A DNA stretch of 64,000 nucleotides, from the NCBI GenBank assembly GCA_016714745.1, contig JADKCG010000018.1, positions 1 through 64,000 of the forward strand, written 5' to 3'. Positions 36,201 to 44,769 of this stretch are shown one piece after another. The notes below the pieces were generated by a model. That model worked only from the letters and a program-made list of their open reading frames with translations, had not been told where the DNA came from and did no database searches. Each line of letters begins with the position of its first letter. Position 1 is the stretch's first letter. Source of the stretch: Elusimicrobiota bacterium (GTDB lineage Bacteria > Elusimicrobiota > Elusimicrobia > FEN-1173). The position numbers and the translations under genes are program-made.

Positions 36201-36349
36201 CCACCATGGCCGTCGTGATCGTCGGCGGCCAGTCCCTCTGTTTATTAATCACCCTCCTCATCACCCCCGTCGCCTATTCCCTCTTCGACGACGCCGCCGC
36301 GTGGGTAAAAACAAAAAGGTCCTCCGGTCGATCGATCCATAAGTTCTGA
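33266..36349 (+). CDS. RND multidrug/solute efflux transporter (HAE1 type)
   Basis: 1027 aa inner-membrane proton-driven pump with the full RND layout. Helix 1 begins SIRRPVFATMMIAALVVLGLFSFGRLGVDLFP. A periplasmic porter domain follows, then helices 2-6 with the proton-relay Asp pair in LALALAVGVVIDDAIVVLENIFRHME, a second porter domain and helices 8-12 (LKPIL-type TRLRPILMTTLVLVAAMTPVAL). Unlike many neighbours it is intact over 3 kb. The substrate is not evident; regulation is probably by the TetR protein at the head of the operon. Confidence 0.95.
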   Translation: MKLADISIRRPVFATMMIAALVVLGLFSFGRLGVDLFPNIDFPIVTVSTTLKGASPEEIETSLTKPIEEAVNTISGIDELRSTSFEGLSQVIVTFVLEKNADVGAQEVRDAVSRVIRNLPQGTDPPVIQKFDPGASPVMSIAVSANRPLRDITELARKQIKEPLETLKGVGRITMVGGREREIHVVVDAQKLAALSLSIQQVKDALKQQNIEVPGGRVDQNRRELILRTMGRIEDPAAFGDVIVANRGGMPLRVRDVARVEDTEEEPRTMARLDGAPTVSLVVQKQSGANTVEVIRSVKEALAELRATLPPGLSARVVRDQSGFILSSVRTVEEHLILGALLASLVVLLFMGDWRSTLIASVAIPTSLIATFILMDLAGFTLNNMTLLALALAVGVVIDDAIVVLENIFRHMEEEGKPARQAAFEATDEIGLAVMATTVSLIIIFLPLAYMPGIVGRFLKSYGLTVAFAIGVSLFVAFSLTPMLCSRYLKTTTGPRHRLQIAVDRLNDWLKEGYGRLILWSLHRRWVLVVTAAGLILSTGVIIRHVGKDFIPPDDSSEFQVTLKTPEGTSLAMTSKILEQLEAELRRLPGVKSLLTSVGEGEGASVNDGLIYVRLEDLSQRKQSQFSTMAQARRAFAKYKGLRIGVAVISPISGGGFKDADFTYFLTGPDLKGLQTAAATIQARLKKIPGMMDVDSSLVFAKPELKVRINRERAQDLGVKVEDIANTLRTMVGGEEDITKYKEGDDLYQVRLRVGKDDRNRAEAISGLTVPSTRGLVRLDNVAALAEERGPAQIDRINRQRQVSFTANLQGLPIGDAIKKAEAITKSLHLPPEYKSGLLGKAKEFGRMIRGFLIAFGLAFIFMYMVLGAQFESFLHPVTILLSLPLSIPFALLSLLIVGQTLTIFSIMGVFMLFGIVKKNAILQVDYTNTLRSRGMDRNAAILEANKTRLRPILMTTLVLVAAMTPVALGKGPGAANRATMAVVIVGGQSLCLLITLLITPVAYSLFDDAAAWVKTKRSSGRSIHKF

Positions 36350-36455
36350 CGCGCCACATCAGAGCGCGAAACCCATCGTTAACCTATCTCGAAAAATGGA
36401 ATAATCTTATTTTCGAAACCTTGTTGTTTCTTGCAACGTAAAAGGAGAGGGATCC

Positions 36456-37989
36456 ATGCCGGTTTTATCCCCAACGAAACGCAAAAAAATCGTCATCATC
36501 GGCGCCGGTCCCGGCGGATTGACCAGCGCTATGATTCTCGCCAAGCGGGGTTTTGACGTGTCTGTCTACGAAGCCAAAAACGTCGTGGGGGGGCGAAACG
36601 CGGCCATCCGGACGGACGGCTTTACGTTCGACACGGGGCCGACCTTTTTAATGATGCGCTTCATTTTGGCGGAGATGTTCCAGGAAGCGGGGCGCGACGT
36701 TGAAAAATATTTAACCTTCAAAAAACTCGATCCGCTTTACCGCCTTAAGTTTGAAGACCGAGAGTTGCCGTCACCTCCAACCACGGGGCCATGCGCCAGG
36801 AAATCGGCCAGGTTTTCCCCGGGAAGCGAGCCGGGTTCGACCGGTTTCTAAAGAAGAAGGGCGCTACGAAAAGCTCTATCCCTGCATCCAGCGGGATTAC
36901 TCCACCCTTGGTTCTTTCCTGTCGATGACCCTATTAAAAGCGGTGCCCGCCCTTGGGATAGGACGTTCGCTTTACCAAAACCTGGGCCGTTATTTCAAAC
37001 CGGAAAAATTAAAACTTTCCTTCACCTTTCAAGCCAAATATTTGGGCATGTCCCCCTGGGAATGCCCGGCCCTGTTTACCATGTTGCCCTACATCGAACA
37101 CGCCTACGGCGTCGAGCACGTGATGGGCGGGCTGAACCAAATATCCGAGGCCATGGCCCGCGTCGTTAAAGAGCATGGGGGGAAGATCCACCTGTCCTGC
37201 CCCGTGCGGTCTTTGGTGTTGGACGGCCGCCGGGTGACGGGGGTTCTGTTGGAGTCCGGCGAAACGGTGGCCGCCGACGAGGTGATCATCAACGCCGATT
37301 TCGCCCACGCCATGTCCCACCTGGTGCCAAAGGGGAAACTCAAAAAATACACGCCGAAAAAGTTGGCGAAAAAACAATATTCCTGTTCCACGTTCATGCT
37401 GTATCTCGGCGTGGAGGGAAAGCTTCCCTTGGACCACCACACCATCTTTTTCGCCAAGGACTACAAGTCCAACCTGCACGACATTTCCACCCGCAAGGTT
37501 CTGTCCAACGATATTTCGTTCTATATTCAGAACGCCTCGGTGACGGACCCGTCTCTCGCGCCGGAGGGAAAATCCGCCCTCTATATCCTGGTCCCCGCGC
37601 CCAACCAATCGGGATCGGTGGATTGGGCGGCCGAAAAAGAATCCTTTAAAAACCATGTGTTGGATTTGGTGGTTGAACGGACCGGCATCAAAGACCTTCG
37701 AAGCCGAATCGTGGTGGAACGGGTCATCACGCCGTTAAATTGGGAGCAGGACGGGCTCATTTATCAGGGCGCCACGTTCAACCTGGCCCACACGTTTTCC
37801 CAGTTGTTGTATTTGCGGCCCCGGAACAAATTTGAAGAGTTGGACCATTGTTACCTGGTGGGCGGTGGCACCCATCCGGGGAGCGGACTGCCCACGATTT
37901 ATGAGTCCGCACGGATATCCTCCAACCTCCTTTGCAAAAAGCACGGCGTGCCCTTCCCGCCAGTTCCGGCCCTGCCCGCCAAGGCGTAG
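36456..37989 (+). CDS. Carotenoid desaturase/oxidase (CrtI/CrtN/CrtP family), frameshifted
   Basis: FAD-dependent oxidoreductase acting on a carotenoid backbone. It opens with KKIVIIGAGPGGLTSAMILAKRGFDVSVYEAKNVVGGR (FAD motif) and FDTGPTFLMM. After FEDRELP the frame moves to AMRQEIGQVFPGKRAGFDRFLK and then to EGRYEKLYPC, so two indels fall between 36770 and 36860. The rest is continuous: MSPWECPALFTMLPYIEHAYG, MGGLNQISEAMARVVKEHGG and the C-terminal YLVGGGTHPGSGLPTIYESARIS. About 510 aa. With the linked aldehyde dehydrogenase, second desaturase, glycosyltransferase and CrtO, a CrtP-like oxidase role is plausible; exact specificity cannot be assigned. Confidence 0.88.
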
Positions 37990-37998
37990 AGGGCAATC

Positions 37999-39483
37999 TT
38001 GCCGTGGTCCAATAGACGAATTGGGCGATCAAGCCCGCCGGGCGGGGCGGTGTGGGCCCAAACCACGTTTAAAGAACGGGCCGATTGTCTGGGCCGGTTG
38101 CGCAACCTCATCATCGAAGAAATGGACGCCATCGCGGGCGGCCTCACCTCCGTTACGGGCAAAACTCCCGTGGAAGCCGTGATGACGGAAATCATTCCCA
38201 CTGTGGAAAACCTCCGTTACCTGGAAAAGAACGCCGCCAAATTCCTTTCGCCCGAAAAACGCCCCACGCCTTTTTCCTACCGCCACAGTTCTTCCCATGT
38301 CGAAAGACACCCCTGGGGTTGGGTGTTGATCCTTTCTCCCTGGAACTTTCCTTTTCAATTGTCGCTGGTCCCCATGGCCACGGCCCTGGCCGCGGGGAAC
38401 GCCGTGGTGCTGAAACCCTCAGAGCTATCAACGGAAGTGGGAAAAATGATCGTCAGCCTCTTTTATCGGGCTGGGTTTCCCAAGGAGGTCGTTGCTCTAG
38501 CGCCGGGAGACGGTTTGGTGGGCCAGCGTCTGATCGACGCGAAGCCGGACCTGATTTTTCTGACCGGCGGGACGGAAACCGGCAAAAAAGTCATGGCGGC
38601 CGCCGCCGCCCATCTGATTCCGGTGATTTTGGAATTGGGCGGCAAAGATCCCATGATCGTTTTTGACGACGCGCCTTTCGACCGCGCGGTGGAAGCCGCC
38701 GTCTATGGTGCTTTCGCGAACGCCGGACAAGTGTGCGTTTCCGTGGAGCGGCTCTACGTGCAGGAGGGCCTGCGACGCCTTCGTGGCCGCGCTGGTGGCG
38801 CGGACCAACGCCTTCGCGTGGGCCAATCCATGGACGACGACATGGGGCCCCTCACCAACCCCCGTCAAGCCGACATTGTAAATCGCCACATCGACGACGC
38901 TCTGTCAAAGGGCGCCCGGTTGGCCACGGCTCGCTGGTCCAAGGGCCCCCTGCTGAGCCCTGTCGTTATGACCCAAACCAACCACGCCATGGCGGTGATG
39001 ACGGAAGAAACCTTTGGCCCCGTCTTGCCGGTGATGTCCTTTCGAACGGAAGAAGAAGCCGTCGCCCTGGCCAACGATTCCCGGTTCGGCCTAAACGCCT
39101 CGGTATGGACCCGCGACCTGGACCGGGGCCGCCGGGTGGCCGCGCGCCTGGCCGTAGGAAACTGCGCGGTGAACGATGTGCTGAAAAACATCGGCAACCC
39201 CCACCTCCCCTTCGGCGGAATCAAACACAGCGGCTTCGGCCGCTCCCACGGTCCCGAAGGACTCCGCGCCTTCACATACGAAAAGTCGGTCATGGTCAAC
39301 CAAGGCACCGCCCGACGGGAACTGAACTGGTTCCCCTACAGCCGCGCCGTCTACGAAAATCTGCGTGTCTATTTGCACATGTCGTTTCTAAAGAAACCCC
39401 TGCTGGCCAAACTAAAGGGCCTGTGGGGCTTTATGCGCGCCTTTCGCCAATCTCAAAAAAAAGAGGGACCTCATGGACACTAA
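37999..39483 (+). CDS. Aldehyde dehydrogenase (carotenoid aldehyde type), locally frameshifted
   Basis: NAD(P)-dependent oxidation of an aldehyde, here probably a diapocarotenal to the acid, judging from its neighbours. Motifs: ILSPWNFPFQLSLVPMATALAAGNAVVLKPSE, GGTETGKKVMAAAA, the catalytic Glu in ELGGKDPMIV and Cys in ANAGQVCVSVER. Between 38765 and 38835 the frame is shifted and restored: CDAFVAALVARTNA is in another frame, so two compensating indels. The first 15 residues look unnatural and a family-typical N-terminus is missing, so the true start may be upstream with a further indel. 494 codons as read. Confidence 0.88.
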   Translation: MPWSNRRIGRSSPPGGAVWAQTTFKERADCLGRLRNLIIEEMDAIAGGLTSVTGKTPVEAVMTEIIPTVENLRYLEKNAAKFLSPEKRPTPFSYRHSSSHVERHPWGWVLILSPWNFPFQLSLVPMATALAAGNAVVLKPSELSTEVGKMIVSLFYRAGFPKEVVALAPGDGLVGQRLIDAKPDLIFLTGGTETGKKVMAAAAAHLIPVILELGGKDPMIVFDDAPFDRAVEAAVYGAFANAGQVCVSVERLYVQEGLRRLRGRAGGADQRLRVGQSMDDDMGPLTNPRQADIVNRHIDDALSKGARLATARWSKGPLLSPVVMTQTNHAMAVMTEETFGPVLPVMSFRTEEEAVALANDSRFGLNASVWTRDLDRGRRVAARLAVGNCAVNDVLKNIGNPHLPFGGIKHSGFGRSHGPEGLRAFTYEKSVMVNQGTARRELNWFPYSRAVYENLRVYLHMSFLKKPLLAKLKGLWGFMRAFRQSQKKEGPHGH

Positions 39484-40970
39484 AACTAAAAAAGTCGTTG
39501 TGATCGGCGCAGGCTTGGGCGGTTTGTCGGCGGCCATTTCCCTTGCCACGGAGGTTTTCCGTTGATGTGTACGAAAAAAACGAACGCGCCGGCGGCAAAC
39601 TGAACCTTTTGGAAAGAGACGGGTTCACGTTTGACTTGGGCCCCTCGATCCTGACCATGCCCCACATTTTCCGGGCCCTCTTCGACCGCGCCGGCAAACG
39701 AATGGACGATTACGTCCAGTTCCAGGAAGTGATCCCCCATTGGCGAAACTTTTTCGAAGACGGCACGGTGTTCGATTTTACCCCCGACCTTCGCCAAATG
39801 GAGGAAGAACTGAAAAAAATCCCCGGCGGCGGCACCGAGGGGTTTTGGGATTTTCTCAATTATTCGCGGGAACTCACCCGCATCACTGAAGAGGGCTATT
39901 TCGCCAAGGGCCTCGACACCTTTTGGGAACTGGTGCGGTTCTATGGCCCGCTCCGAAGCCTGGCGGGGTTTGACGTGTTCCGAACCCTGGACAGCGGTGT
40001 CCGCCGGTTCGTCAAAAACGAAAAACTAGTGGACGCGCTGAACTACTTCATTAAATATGTGGGCTCGTCGCCTTACGACGCTCCAGCGCTCTTAAACCTC
40101 ATGCCCCATATCCAGTTCGGCTATGGGCTTTGGTACGTGAAAGGCGGCCTCTACGGCCTCGCCCGCGGATTGGAACGCCTGCTCAACGATCTGGGCGGCC
40201 GAATCCATTACCATAGCGAAGTGGTGGGCGCAGACCGCGCGGACGGCCGCTTGTCGGCCCTCCTGTTCGCCGGCAACCGGCGGGTCACCGCCGATCTGTT
40301 CGTGTCCAACATGGAAGTCATCCCCGTCTACCGCGACCTGTTCAAGGAACCCCCGGCGCTCCTGAAAAAATACGACAAGTTCGAGCCCGCCTGTTCGGGC
40401 CTTGTGTTGCACCTGGGCGTCAACCGCCAATATCCCCAGCTGGCCCACCACAACTTTTTTTATGCCGAAAACGCCCGGAAACATTTCAACACCCTGTTCC
40501 ATGAGCAAAAACTCTCCCAAGACCCCACGATCTACCTGGTGGCCCCCTGCAAGTCCGACCCGACTCAAGCCCCCGCCGGTTGCGAAGTGATTAAAGTCCT
40601 GCCCCACATCCCTCATTTGAAGGACAAGGATCCCTTCACCCCCGAAGATTACGCCGCCCTGCGGGAACGGCTGTTGATCAAGCTCGAACGTATGGGCCTC
40701 ACCGACCTCCGCAAACACATCGTGACCGAAGACAATTGGACCCCCGTCGACATTCAACGCCGCTATTATTCCAACAAAGGTTCCATTTACGGCGTCGTCT
40801 CCGACCGCAAAAAGAATCTGGGTTTCAAAGCTCCACAGCGGAGCGCCCATTACAAAAATCTCTATTTCGTCGGCGGTAGCGTCAACCCCGGCGGCGGCAT
40901 GCCCATGGTCGTCCTCTCCGGCCAACTGGCCCGTGATAAGATTTTGGCTGATTTCCAAATTGCCCAATAA
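39473..40970 (+). CDS. Carotenoid desaturase (CrtN/CrtI-like), frameshifted near the start
   Basis: Second FAD-dependent desaturase of the cluster. ATG 39473 (site AGAGGGACC) gives MDTKTKKVVVIGAGLGGLSAAISLAT. The frame then shifts at about 39550 into FSVDVYEKNERAGGKLNLLERDGFTFDLGPSILTMP. The central KFVKNEKLVDALNYFIKYVGSSPYDAPALLNLMPHIQ-like part and the C-terminal NLYFVGGSVNPGGGMPMVVLSGQ are intact. About 499 aa. It overlaps the end of the aldehyde dehydrogenase. It resembles dehydrosqualene desaturase; no crtM-like synthase is in the window. Confidence 0.9.
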
Positions 40971-40994
40971 TAATTCAATATTTTTCAAGCCATT

Positions 40995-41060
40995 CCTTCT
41001 CCCCCCCGTGGGAGAAGGTGCCCCGAAGGGGGCATTCGCCCCCGAGTGGCGGATGAGGGG
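40995..41060. repeat. GC-rich palindromic repeat between desaturase and glycosyltransferase
   Basis: TTCTCCCCCCCGTGGGAGAA forms a hairpin, followed by GCCCCGAAGGGGGC and GGATGAGGGG. The segment GGGGGCATTCGCCCCCGAG shares its words with the tandem repeat inside the protoporphyrinogen oxidase gene. Confidence 0.65.
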
Positions 41061-41081
41061 CGGTTTTGTTTTTAAACGATT

Positions 41082-42172
41082 ATGATCACCTTCATTGTCC
41101 ACACCCTCTGCTGGCTAGCTGGTTTTTTAATTCTCTGGCGCATCTCCACCCTACCCCTTGAGGAAGAGAGCGAAGAGGGGGAAACCCTTTCGGTGGTCAT
41201 CCCCGCCCGAAACGAAGTTTTGCGCCTGCCTAACCTTCTAGCATCGCTCAAAACCCAATCCCATCCTCCGACGGAAATTCTGGTTATCGACGACCATTCG
41301 GACGACAACACCGCCGCCCTGGCCGTCCAAATGGGGGCACAAGTCATTCCTTCCGCCCCATTGCCCGCCGGCTGGAGGGGAAAAACCTGGGCCTGTCACC
41401 AGGGCGCCCATGCCGCCAAGGGTAAATGGCTTTTGTTTTTAGACGCCGATGTCACGCTCCAAGGCCATGCCCTGGGCCAAATCCTCACCGCTTGCCGAGC
41501 CAACGGCGGCGCCGTTTCTGTACTGCCCTACCACCGCACGGTTCGTTGGGTGGAAGACCTCTCCGCCTTTTTTAATCTGGTGCAAGCGGCGGCGTCCAAC
41601 GCCTTCACCTGGCGTGGCCCCCGAGTGGAACACAAACGCCTTTTCGGCCCCCTGTTGGCCGTCAATAAAGGGGAATTTTTGCGCGCCGGCGGCTACGAGC
41701 CCGTCAAAGACCGCTGGGTGGAAAACTTTGACCTGTCCGACCATTTTAAAAAAGTTGGGATCCCCATGGCCTGTTACGTAGGCAAAGGGGTGGCGGATTT
41801 TCAAATGTACTCGGGAGGATCGGGCGAAATCTCGGCGGGGTGGGGAAAGTCGTTTGCCATGGGGGAAAAGGCACGCCTCTTTCCATTTGGGTTGCGTTGT
41901 CTCTCTGGATGGTGGGGGTTTTTGGCACCACCCGGGTTGTGATCACGGCGTTGGTCACTAGGGACACGGTCCAATTTCTTGGGGCCGGGCTCTTGTATAT
42001 CCTTTTTGCGATCCAAATATTTCGCTGGCTAAAACGCTTGGGCAGTTTTCGTCCGGCCACGGCCGTCTTCTTTCCCGTTCCGGCCTTGTTTTTCGTTGGA
42101 GTTTTTGTGCGATCTCTTGCCGCCCTGGCGTTTCGTCAACCGCTGGTCTGGAAAGGTCGAACAAACCAATGA
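41082..42172 (+). CDS. Glycosyltransferase family 2 (CrtQ-like), frameshifted
   Basis: Membrane-anchored sugar transferase. N-terminal helix, then LSVVIPARNEVLRLPNLLASL, the nucleotide-binding VIDDHSDDNT, the metal-binding LFLDADVTL and the acceptor region GGYEPVKDRWVENFDLSDHFKK. The first frame ends prematurely at 41942. The second continues from about 41870 with TPLSIWVALSLWMVGVFGTTRVVI and three more helices to 42172. Joined length about 363 aa equals that of staphyloxanthin CrtQ, and position next to CrtO supports a role in glycosylating a carotenoid acid. Confidence 0.85.
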
Positions 42173-42639
42173 GGATTTTCTTTTTTCCCGTTCCCGTCAC
42201 GGTGTTTCTGGACGTCGCCGCCTGGTTACTGCTCCAATTCAGCGCTTCGAAGATATTGCTCTCGCTTGACTCGCACCGGTTCAACCCCTCGGCCTGGCTT
42301 TTTCGGGAACGCCGCTGGGAACGAGGGGGAAAGACCTACGAAGCCCTCTTGGTGAAACGCTGGAAAGATCACCTCCCCGACGCAGGCCCGTGGTTTAAAG
42401 AGGGGTTCCGAAAAGGTTCTCTTTCTTCCCGTTCCCCCGATTATCTCCAACGATTTGTGCTGGAAACCTGCCGGGGTGAACTGGCCCATTGGTTGGTGAT
42501 TCCCGCCGCCCCGCTGTTTTTCCTTTGGAACCGCCCCTGGGTCGGCGGACTCATGGTCGCCTACGCCCTCCTAGGCAACCTCCCCTGCATCATCGCCCAA
42601 CGATACAACCGAATCCGCCTAAACCGCCTACTTCGATAA
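42169..42639 (+). CDS. crtO: CrtO-like glycosyl-carotenoid acyltransferase
   Basis: 156 aa integral membrane protein similar to glycosyl-4,4'-diaponeurosporenoate acyltransferase, the last enzyme of staphyloxanthin synthesis. Recognisable features: an N-terminal helix pair, FNPSAWLFRERRWERGGKTYEALLVKRWKDHLPDAG, the central RFVLETCRGELAHWLVIPAAPLFFLWN and the closing LLGNLPCIIAQRYNRIRLNRLL. Its start overlaps the glycosyltransferase stop (ATGA). This small protein most clearly identifies the cluster as C30, staphyloxanthin-like. Confidence 0.85.
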   Translation: MRIFFFPVPVTVFLDVAAWLLLQFSASKILLSLDSHRFNPSAWLFRERRWERGGKTYEALLVKRWKDHLPDAGPWFKEGFRKGSLSSRSPDYLQRFVLETCRGELAHWLVIPAAPLFFLWNRPWVGGLMVAYALLGNLPCIIAQRYNRIRLNRLLR

Positions 42640-42682
42640 CCGAGTTTCGGCCGCCCAAAAAGTTTTAAGTCTTTGTCGCCGG

Positions 42683-42709
42683 TTTTGGGAGCGCGGGCGT
42701 CTCGCCCGC
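42683..42709. repeat. Dispersed palindrome, copy 2
   Basis: TTTTGGGAGCGCGGGCGTC followed by TCGCCCGC, a near copy of 27251-27278. GCGGGCG pairs with CGCCCGC. Confidence 0.7.
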
Positions 42710-42714
42710 ATTTG

Positions 42715-43359
42715 TCACGGTTTTAAATCTCGGTCCAGTTTCTCCGAGACCAATTTAATAAACCGCAAACATCCCGCGCGCCCCCACCGCGGCTCCGTCG
42801 CTGAAGGGGGCAATTGACTTTCCTCAACGAACAAAACATCCGCCCGTTCCAGTAGCCGCAACGCCTCTTCAAAATCCTTTTTACCCCGCCCCCCATAAAA
42901 ACGGCACGTCGCCGCCAAATAGAGCGCGCGAGGGTTTTCCGGCGGGGCCAAAGCCGATTTTCCAAAACTCATCACCCGTGGTCCCAACCAAACCGCGCGC
43001 AGTTTGTTGTGATGAATGCGCATGCCATACAGCACGCAAAGCATCGCTTGGATTTCTTTCTGCTCCGGGTCCAACCGGTTCGCCGCGCGAACCGTTTCCA
43101 AAACCGACGCAACCCCCTCGTCGGATGGTTTGTCCATCAAAACAGTATGAAAGGCCCCCACGCAATGCCAATAAGCCAACCGAACATCGTCCGGGTGGCT
43201 TTTCGCGTCCGCCTCCACCCCCCGCAGAGCCTCGCCCAACAAAGCCCGATCCCAAGTCTCAATCGCCCGCCCCATCATATAAACATCATCCGCCCAAACC
43301 CCACAAACGCCACCCACCGTCAAAACAAGAGAAATAATAAATGCCCGCGCAATATTCAT
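42715..43359 (-). CDS. Secreted TPR-like protein
   Basis: 214 aa. The N-terminal signal peptide (MNIARAFIISLVLTVGGVCGVWA) is followed by helical repeats: ALLGEALRGVEADAKSHPDDVRLAYWHCVGAFH, VLETVRAANRLDPEQKEIQAMLCVLYGM and ARALYLAATCRFYGGRGKKDFEEALRLLERAD-like units. The spacing is that of tetratricopeptide repeats. It probably acts in the periplasm as an assembly or scaffold protein; no partner is indicated. It converges with crtO and shares no operon. Confidence 0.8.
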   Translation of the reverse strand: MNIARAFIISLVLTVGGVCGVWADDVYMMGRAIETWDRALLGEALRGVEADAKSHPDDVRLAYWHCVGAFHTVLMDKPSDEGVASVLETVRAANRLDPEQKEIQAMLCVLYGMRIHHNKLRAVWLGPRVMSFGKSALAPPENPRALYLAATCRFYGGRGKKDFEEALRLLERADVLFVEESQLPPSATEPRWGRAGCLRFIKLVSEKLDRDLKP

Positions 43360-43494
43360 TGCCCCATAATAGTAAATGTCGATTTTTTTGTACCATGGGT
43401 CGGAACAAATTTCACCCTAGTTTTATTGTTTGCAATGGGGTCATCTTTCTGCTAAATAGTCCAAGAGTTCTATGTCTACACAAGTCTTTCGATA

Positions 43495-44204
43495 ATGTTG
43501 CATAAAAACAATTTCTCTTTGTTTTCACTGACCCCTGGAAGCGTGTATTTTATTGGTTTCTTTGCCGCGGATGGAAACATAACCATCAACAAGAACGGAT
43601 CACATTATGTTGAAATCACATCCAAAGACCTTGATCTCCTCGAATCATTTAAACAATATTTTCATCTTTCCATAAAAATATCAGAACGCGTTGATTCAAA
43701 CGGTTCGAACCTCCGATACCGTATCCAAATTGGTTCGATGTCCTTGGTCCTTGAACTGTTGAAACTTGGGTTCAGCCGCCGCAAAAGCAAAACATTAAAA
43801 ATTCCGATATTCCTGATTCATTATTCGCCCATTTCGTGAGAGGGTATTTTGATGGGGATGGCAACGTGATGTTTAAACATTACAAACGAAAAGGGAGGAC
43901 CACTCTCACCCCCTTTTTCCGTGTGGTTTTTACCTCATGCTCTGGGGAATTCCTACGGCGACTGTTAGCGAGACTCCGCGAAATGAAAGTGGTGAAAAAA
44001 GGAACGGTGTTAAAGGAGTCCAAATGCAATAGACTTGTCTTGGCCCCATTTGACAGCCTATCTTTGGGCAGATTTATGTATAATAGCGACCGTTGTAAGG
44101 CAACACCGTTTGTTCTTGCACGTAAGCAAAGAATATTTGCCGCGGCAAGAACGTTCTATCGAGAAAACACGGAACGAAAGCCGAAAGGTTTTTTGAACGT
44201 GTGA
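43495..44204 (+). CDS. LAGLIDADG homing endonuclease, frameshifted
   Basis: Two LAGLIDADG half-motifs: VYFIGFFAADGNITINKNG near the N-terminus and HFVRGYFDGDGNVMFKHY after the middle, each followed by the family's beta-alpha pattern (YVEITSKDLDLLESFKQYF; PFFRVVFTSCSGEFLRRLLARL). The first frame runs off after KIPIF; reading PDSLFAHFVRGYFDGD needs one indel near 43810. About 236 aa joined, the size of a monomeric two-motif endonuclease. It is more AT-rich than its surroundings, a sign of transfer. It ends 8 nt before the 5' end of the interrupted tRNA-Asp gene, a probable target. Confidence 0.85.
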
Positions 44205-44212
44205 TCTCTGTC

Positions 44213-44761
44213 GGGGTCGTGGTGTAGCTCGGTTAACACGCCGCCTCCACGCCCGGCATGGACGGAAACTTGGGGGTGAAAGTCCCCTGCGGGCCCTGTG
44301 GAGGGTACCGCTAGCTGATGGCAAGGGTTGCCCCGCGAGGGACAGCCGAAAGGAAGCCGTAGGCAAACTTCCGACCCAAGGAACACGAACTTCGTATGAG
44401 GGAATTTCCTTTTGGGCAAGTCCCGGTGGCGGACGAAGCCCCTTTCCATATTCATCGGGGAAATTCTAGACGAAGTGGGTGCATGGAAGGAAAGTGTCCG
44501 TTCTTATCCGGGGAGATCTGCCGGCCTGTCCCGCAAGGGACTAGATGGGGTTGACCACCTCGTCGATGGACCAGCAGAAGTCTGCAGAGGGCATAGTACC
44601 GCAGAGGTTTTGTGGGAAGGCCTGAAGTTAAGCGAAATCGCTTAGCATCCGCCGTATGCGGGCCCGCATGTACGGTGGTGTGAGAATAGGTGACCGCGAG
44701 GTCCCTTGAACTCGAACTGTCAAGGCGGAGACCGCGGGTTCAAATCCCGTCGACCCCGCCA
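44213..44761 (+). tRNA. tRNA-Asp (GTC) interrupted in the anticodon loop
   Basis: The 5' exon is 44213-44246: acceptor GGGGTCG, D arm GTGT/ACAC, anticodon 5' stem CCGCC. The 3' exon is about 44718-44761: anticodon GTC at 44719-44721, stem GGCGG, T arm GCGGG/CCCGT with TTCAAAT, acceptor CGACCCC, discriminator G and encoded CCA. All stems pair across the gap, so removing about 471 nt yields a normal tRNA. The exact junction is ambiguous by one or two bases around loop positions 32-33. No other tRNA-Asp is in the window. Confidence 0.93.
44247..44717 (+). mobile_element. ORF-less group II-like intron in tRNA-Asp
   Basis: The sequence matches the style of bacterial group II introns: CGCCCGGCATGG near the 5' end, GGGTGAAAGTCCC, GGCAAGGGTTGCCCCGCGAG, GAAAGGAAGCCGTAGGCAAA, AAGGAACACGAAC, and late AGAGGGCATAGTACC. 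A domain V-like hairpin lies at 44649-44678, with CGC triad, CCGTATGCG and CGCATGTACGG and a two-base bulge on the 3' side. Domain VI would be 44682-44717. Departures: the 5' end CCACG instead of GUGYG, and a GGCC tip in domain V instead of a GNRA loop. No reverse transcriptase frame remains. Splicing competence is untested. Confidence 0.75.
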
Positions 44762-44769
44762 TTTAAAAT

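Noticed and set aside
38733..39503. 256-codon open frame overlapping aldehyde dehydrogenase
   Set aside because: Arg/Pro/Gly-rich alternative-frame shadow; only its first residues (AGGPATPSW region) coincide with the local frame-shift, not an independent gene.
44247..44717. Group I intron in tRNA-Asp
   Set aside because: No P/Q/R/S core elements seen; the 3' part folds as a group II domain V-like hairpin and upstream words match group II domain I style.
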